From NCBI GenBank assembly GCA_035254305.1, contig DATFAS010000137.1:1-26926 (forward strand): a stretch of DNA of 26,926 nt, given 5' to 3'. Numbering within the stretch: the first letter of the stretch is position 1; each line of letters starts with the position of its first letter. Positions 23,560 through 26,926 of the stretch are shown here, piece after piece. Under the pieces are notes generated by a model that worked only from the letters and a program-made list of their open reading frames with translations, made no database searches and had not been told where the DNA came from. This DNA comes from DATFAS01 sp035254305 (lineage in GTDB: Bacteria > Bacillota > Bacilli > Aneurinibacillales > RAOX-1). A program made the position numbers and the translations under genes.

Positions 23560-23588
23560 AGGAAGGTAAAAATCTTTACTCTAAAGAA

Positions 23589-23642
23589 AATGGAAATCAT
23601 TTTGCCACTTTTATTTTTGAAGTCAGCAAAACCATTTCCATT
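23589..23642. terminator. Large bidirectional terminator between convergent genes
   Basis: AATGGAAAT (23589-23597) pairs with ATTTCCATT (23634-23642). Inside lie TTTTGC/GCAAAA and ACTT/AAGT, making one long interrupted hairpin. T-rich tracts follow on both strands. It serves the 130-aa gene on the plus strand and the M20 peptidase gene on the minus strand. Confidence 0.75.
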
Positions 23643-23650
23643 CTAATTTT

Positions 23651-24766
23651 TTATTTTAATGCTACTGTTGCAAGCCCGACAATAAGTTCAGCAGCCTTGT
23701 TCAGCTCTTCCACCGGAATTCGTTCACTTGTCGTATGGATTTCTTCATAACCAATCGCTAAATTAACGGTTGGAATACCAAATCCAGAGATAACATTCGC
23801 ATCACTGCCACCCCCGCTTGACAACAACCGTGGCTTCCTTCCCACCTTATTTAAGGCCGCTATTGCTTTTTGCACTACCAGGTCAGCTTCCGATAATTTG
23901 AAGCCGGGGTACATGACTTTTACATCAACATCAATTTGTGTTTTAAATTCGGCAGCTGTATCCCTCAATGCTTTTTTCATTTTCTCAATTTGAGCAGCCA
24001 TTTTTTCTTCAATTAAGCTGCGGGCTTCTGCTACGAAATCAACTCTAGGACAAACAATGTTTGTAGCTTTTCCACCTTCTATAATTCCTACATTGGCCGT
24101 TGTATCCTCATCAATACGCCCTAGTGGCATTCTCATTATAGCTCTACTTGCCACCTGAATCGCACTGATCCCATCCTCTGGGTTTACTCCCGCATGTGCC
24201 GCTTTCCCATGTACAACAACCTTCAGCTTGGCTTGGGTAGGAGCGGATACAATAATATCTCCCACCTTCCCATTACTATCCAATGCGAATCCATATTGTG
24301 CCTTTAATAAGTCAGGTTGAAGGGCTTTAGCACCGATAAGACCTGATTCTTCCCCCACTGTAATGACAATCTGGATTGTGGAATGGGGGAGATTATTTTC
24401 CTTAATCGTACGAATTCCTTCTAATATAGCAGCAATGCCCGCCTTATCATCACTACCGAGAATCGTTGTTCCATCTGAAACAACATAACCATCCTTTACG
24501 CTTGCCTGTACTCCCTTGCCTGGGGTTACCGTATCCATATGACTAGTGAAGTAAATCGTGTCTCCAGGATGCGACCCTTCTAGGGTAGCAATTAAGTTAC
24601 CTGCACCATGTCCTGTCCGTGATGAACTTTGGTCTTCTACCACCGTAAGCCCCATCTCGGATAATTTCATCTTAAGAACATTACAGATCTCTCGCTCATA
24701 TTTCGTCTCGCTATCAATCTGCACAAGCTCAATAAACTCCTGAAGTAATCTCTCTGGATTAATCAT
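23651..24766 (-). CDS. yqjE: M20 family metallopeptidase, PepT-like (YqjE)
   Basis: A 371-aa cytoplasmic zinc peptidase of the tripeptidase T-like M20 group. The metal-binding residues are visible in TSHMDTV (H76, D78), GSDDKAG (D106/D107), VGEESGLIGA (catalytic Glu, zinc ligand Glu) and LDSNG, with HTTSERIP at the C-terminus. The lid domain includes KLKVVVHGKAAHAG. Length equals that of B. subtilis YqjE, and the neighbouring mce gene agrees. The ATG at 24766 has GGAGGTGG with a longish spacer of about 12 bases. The substrate is not defined; a dipeptide or tripeptide is likely. Confidence 0.92.
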   Translation of the reverse strand: MINPERLLQEFIELVQIDSETKYEREICNVLKMKLSEMGLTVVEDQSSSRTGHGAGNLIATLEGSHPGDTIYFTSHMDTVTPGKGVQASVKDGYVVSDGTTILGSDDKAGIAAILEGIRTIKENNLPHSTIQIVITVGEESGLIGAKALQPDLLKAQYGFALDSNGKVGDIIVSAPTQAKLKVVVHGKAAHAGVNPEDGISAIQVASRAIMRMPLGRIDEDTTANVGIIEGGKATNIVCPRVDFVAEARSLIEEKMAAQIEKMKKALRDTAAEFKTQIDVDVKVMYPGFKLSEADLVVQKAIAALNKVGRKPRLLSSGGGSDANVISGFGIPTVNLAIGYEEIHTTSERIPVEELNKAAELIVGLATVALK

Positions 24767-24801
24767 AAGTATACTTTTCCACCTCCGTTTGTTCTTAAAC
24801 G

Positions 24802-25230
24802 TTAGGATTCCTCAGTTTGGCCCGGTTGACACAATTCAAGAAGTACGCCGCGAGTTGACTTAGGATGTAGAAAGCCAACTAAGTTCCCATGTGCACCAAC
24901 CTTAGGTACTTCATGAATAAGCTTAATCCCTTCTGCCTTCATCGCTTGCAATCGTTCAGCTGCATCGTCTACCTGCAAGGCAATATGATGAATTCCTTCT
25001 CCCTTTTTCTCAATAAACTGTGCAATCGGGCTTTCAGGGCTTGTTGCCTCTAATAGTTCAAAATGTGATTCTCCAATTTGCAAGAAGGCCACGCGAACCT
25101 TTTCGCTTTCAACCGTTTCGATACCTAATAACTCAAGCCCTAAAATATCTGTATAAAAAGGGAGTGTCTCGTCCAAACTTCTCACAGCAATCCCAACATG
25201 TTCTATTTTCTTTGGTGCTTTTTTCATCAT
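24802..25230 (-). CDS. mce: Methylmalonyl-CoA epimerase
   Basis: A 142-aa vicinal-oxygen-chelate protein that interconverts (R)- and (S)-methylmalonyl-CoA. Two VOC half-domains are seen, with metal ligands expected at H11 (IEHVGIAV), H81 (GIHHIALQV) and E132 (VLLELCQ). The motif GAHGNLVGFLHPKSTRGVL is typical of the epimerase rather than of glyoxalases. The ATG at 25230 directly follows the stop of the B12-binding gene, with AGAAGGGA seven bases upstream, so the two are coupled. It corresponds to B. subtilis yqjC. Confidence 0.93.
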   Translation of the reverse strand: MMKKAPKKIEHVGIAVRSLDETLPFYTDILGLELLGIETVESEKVRVAFLQIGESHFELLEATSPESPIAQFIEKKGEGIHHIALQVDDAAERLQAMKAEGIKLIHEVPKVGAHGNLVGFLHPKSTRGVLLELCQPGQTEES

Positions 25231-25629
25231 TTATCGTTCCCTTCTGACATTCTCACGAATAAATTCAATGGTCTGCGCAGTTGGCGTACCAGGGGTGAAA
25301 ACCTTAGCAATACCTTGAGACTCTAGGAAAGGAATGTCTGCATCAGGAATAACTCCGCCGCCAACAACTAATACATCCTCAACCTGTTCTACCTTGAGTA
25401 ATCGTATAACCTCCGGAAAAAGCTCATTATGTGCTCCAGAAAGGCAGGATAACCCAATTACATCCACATCTTCCTGAATAGCAGCAGAGACAATTTGGGC
25501 AGGAGTTTGTCTTAAACCACTATAAATAACTTCCATCCCCGCATCCCGAAGTGCTTGGGCAATAATAAGGGCTCCACGATCATGCCCATCTAATCCTGGT
25601 TTAGCAACCAATACTCTAATTTTCTCCAT
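25231..25629 (-). CDS. Stand-alone cobalamin-binding (small) subunit of an acyl-CoA mutase
   Basis: A 132-aa protein consisting only of the B12-binding Rossmann-like domain of methylmalonyl-CoA-type mutases. The signature KPGLDGHDRGA supplies D14, the axial ligand H16 and G19. The SCLSGAH and VVGGGVIPDADIPFL loops bind the nucleotide tail. The catalytic TIM-barrel subunit is not in the window. Its partner could be a methylmalonyl-CoA or isobutyryl-CoA mutase large subunit encoded elsewhere. The adjacent epimerase favours methylmalonyl-CoA. A promoter was not clear in the 200 bases upstream. Confidence 0.9.
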   Translation of the reverse strand: MEKIRVLVAKPGLDGHDRGALIIAQALRDAGMEVIYSGLRQTPAQIVSAAIQEDVDVIGLSCLSGAHNELFPEVIRLLKVEQVEDVLVVGGGVIPDADIPFLESQGIAKVFTPGTPTAQTIEFIRENVRRER

Positions 25630-25770
25630 TCACCCACTCCCCCTTATACCTATCTTATTTCTTTAAAAACCCCTAAAATACCCCAACGTTCATATATTCT
25701 CTTTTTTTCAGTATATTCCTTCTTTAACCTTCCTTATCACAGCTGATTTAACAAAATCGTATAAACTAGA

Positions 25771-25800
25771 TTGTAGAGATAAACTAGAAAATTATATAAT
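25771..25800 (+). promoter_or_regulatory. Putative promoter of the 30-aa gene, with direct repeats
   Basis: TTGTAG (25771-25776) and a perfect TATAAT (25795-25800) are 18 bases apart. ATAAACTAGA occurs twice (25761-25770 and 25779-25788), on either side of the -35. Confidence 0.5.
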
Positions 25801-25836
25801 AGAGACAAGGATCATTTCGTTTGGAGGTTTAAGGAT

Positions 25837-25929
25837 ATGTCAAAAAGGTTTATTAAAACCGTGGTCATTCTCATTATTGGTACCATGGTGATATCCACAC
25901 TAATCATGGCTGTTGGATTCCTCTCTTAG
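25837..25929 (+). CDS. Prli42-like 30-aa membrane peptide
   Basis: A 30-aa ORF starting with ATG nine bases after GGAGG. The peptide has a short basic N-terminus (MSKRFIK) and one hydrophobic helix (TVVILIIGTMVISTLIMAVGFL). Length, basic start and helix resemble the Prli42 family of stressosome-associated miniproteins known from Listeria and found in many Bacillales. The gene has its own promoter and terminator and is transcribed opposite to all its neighbours. Function is by resemblance only: Prli42 anchors the stressosome at the membrane in Listeria. Confidence 0.7.
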   Translation: MSKRFIKTVVILIIGTMVISTLIMAVGFLS

Positions 25930-25955
25930 CAGCTCCTAGTGTTGGAATAAAGTTG

Positions 25956-25982
25956 AAAAAAGCTCCCATAGGAGCCTTTTTT
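25956..25982. terminator. Bidirectional terminator
   Basis: GCTCC-CATA-GGAGC (25962-25975) is flanked by an A tract on the left and a T tract on the right. It serves both the 30-aa gene (plus) and the E2 gene (minus), whose stop is at 25987. Confidence 0.8.
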
Positions 25983-25986
25983 CATA

Positions 25987-26926
25987 TTAATACATATTCG
26001 TATCCAATCCATAGCTTTCTATTCTATTCTTAATACTTTGTAAGAAACGGCCGCAAACTAATCCATCTAACACCCGATGATCCAACGATAGACAAAGATT
26101 GACCATATCACGTATGGCAATCATATTATGAATGACAACAGGTCGTTTGACTATAGCCTCTACACTAAGGATCGCTGCCTGTGGATAGTTAATAATTGGT
26201 GCAGATTGAATGGAACCAAATGATCCCGTATTGTTTACAGTGAATGTTCCTCCTGCCATATCCTCTACTGTAAGCTTTCCTTCCCGTGTCCTTGTTACCA
26301 AATCATCCATTACTTTCGCTAACCCCAGTATGCTCCTTTGGTCTGCATCCTTAATAACTGGAACGTATAAGGCTTCTTCTGTTGCTACAGCAAGCGAGAT
26401 GTGGATCCTCTTCTTCATGATGATTTGACCATCAGACCATTGTGAATTGATAATAGGAAATTCCTTAATCGCCTCGACCACAGCCTTAATAAAGAACGGC
26501 AAGTAAGTAAGATTTATTCCCTCCTTTTGCTTGAAATCATCCTTGATCTTTTCCCTGTAATTCACTAGATTTGTTACGTCGCATTCGATCATGGTCCAAG
26601 CATGAGGAATTTCCTGCTTACTCTGTATCATTCGCGAGGCAATCGTTTTGCGCACTGTGGAAGCAGGAATCATTTGATCATCACTTCTAGCCTGTATACT
26701 TTGGTTATAGGAAGGGCTCCAATTCTGCTGTTCCACATGGGCTTCTGGGATGGATATCTCTCTAGCAGGCTGCTGAATAGGTGGAACCTGTGCAGTTTGG
26801 ATCGTATGTCCCACTTGCCCTTCCTTCGCAAAGGCTAAAACATCCTTACGAGTAACCCTCCCACCAGCTCCTGTACCCTGTATTAAGCTTAAATCGACAC
26901 CATACTCACCAGATAATTTAAGCACT
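25987..26926 (-). CDS. bfmBB: 2-oxoacid dehydrogenase E2 component, 3' part (cut by window edge)
   Basis: The frame is open to the window edge and the true start lies outside; 312 codons are visible. They begin in the peripheral subunit-binding domain (LSGEYGVDLSLIQGTGAGGR), followed by a linker with Pro and Gln, and the acyltransferase domain from about residue 85. The catalytic motif is LDHRVLDG near residue 290. The N-terminal lipoyl domain should lie beyond the edge. E2 passes acyl groups from E1 to CoA. The symbol follows the B. subtilis order next to yqjC/yqjE and the propionate genes, which suggest the branched-chain complex. A pyruvate-type E2 is not excluded. Confidence 0.85.
   Translation of the reverse strand, partial: VLKLSGEYGVDLSLIQGTGAGGRVTRKDVLAFAKEGQVGHTIQTAQVPPIQQPAREISIPEAHVEQQNWSPSYNQSIQARSDDQMIPASTVRKTIASRMIQSKQEIPHAWTMIECDVTNLVNYREKIKDDFKQKEGINLTYLPFFIKAVVEAIKEFPIINSQWSDGQIIMKKRIHISLAVATEEALYVPVIKDADQRSILGLAKVMDDLVTRTREGKLTVEDMAGGTFTVNNTGSFGSIQSAPIINYPQAAILSVEAIVKRPVVIHNMIAIRDMVNLCLSLDHRVLDGLVCGRFLQSIKNRIESYGLDTNMY

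Noticed and set aside
1..26926. CRISPR arrays, insertion sequences, phage genes, rRNA or tRNA
   Set aside because: No regular repeat-spacer pattern, transposase, terminal repeat pair or tRNA-like cloverleaf was seen; gene order is typical core chromosome.

Overview
The window looks like chromosomal DNA from an aerobic, endospore-forming member of the Bacillales. The base composition is low to moderate G+C, Shine-Dalgarno sites are strong, and there are several TTG/GTG starts. The gene content is sporulation-specific (spmAB, dacB, spoVA, spoIIA/sigF, dacF, spoIIM, mciZ). Gene order follows the well known B. subtilis stretch res - rluB - spmBA - dacB - scpBA - ppiB - lysA - spoVA - sigF - spoIIAB - spoIIAA - dacF - drm/deoB - xerD - yqzK - fur - spoIIM - yqxK - nudF - mciZ - yqjE/mce - bfmBB, with local losses. 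I saw no insertion sequence, prophage, CRISPR array, rRNA or tRNA. With the two added small genes, no gene-free stretch exceeds about 210 bases.

Almost everything is on the minus strand, so transcription runs right to left. From low to high coordinates: (1) 1-1493, resB (cut by the window) and resA, cytochrome c maturation, behind a promoter region with tandem 11-bp repeats. (2) 1695-4778, rluB, spmB, spmA, dacB: ribosomal pseudouridylation and spore-cortex maturation. (3) 4964-6726, an unrecognised 115-aa gene with scpB and scpA (SMC-ScpAB condensin). (4) 6849-8740, ppiB and lysA, each with its own terminator. (5) 8878-12863, a reduced spoVA operon (spoVAC, AD, AEb, AEa, AF) for dipicolinate uptake; spoVAA and spoVAB are missing. 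(6) 13000-14566, sigF, spoIIAB, spoIIAA, the forespore sigma factor with its anti-sigma and anti-anti-sigma factors, behind a good sigma-H-type promoter. (7) 14708-17225, dacF and deoB. (8) 17319-19155, xerD with an altered active site, yqzK and fur. (9) 19378-21788, spoIIM, an EndoQ-type repair nuclease and nudF. (10) 21913-23559, plus-strand mciZ, a minus-strand DUF3866 gene overlapping it convergently, and an unrecognised plus-strand 130-aa gene. (11) 23651-25629, an M20 peptidase, methylmalonyl-CoA epimerase and a stand-alone B12-binding mutase subunit. (12) 25837-26926, a 30-aa Prli42-like membrane peptide on the plus strand and the 3' part of a branched-chain 2-oxoacid dehydrogenase E2 gene.

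The genes cover compartment-specific sporulation control (SpoIIA/SigF), engulfment (SpoIIM), division shut-off (MciZ), cortex synthesis and trimming (DacB, DacF, SpmA/B) and dipicolinate loading (SpoVA; lysA in the linked lysine/DPA branch), mixed with housekeeping genes. The right end points to branched-chain amino acid/propionate catabolism. The points most worth a second look are the XerD with Lys at the catalytic Arg position, the repeats before resA, a terminator-like hairpin between the lysA promoter and its start, nested inverted repeats before yqzK, two micro-genes, and two conserved-looking unknown genes. I did not find convincing evidence for a wholly new multi-gene system.
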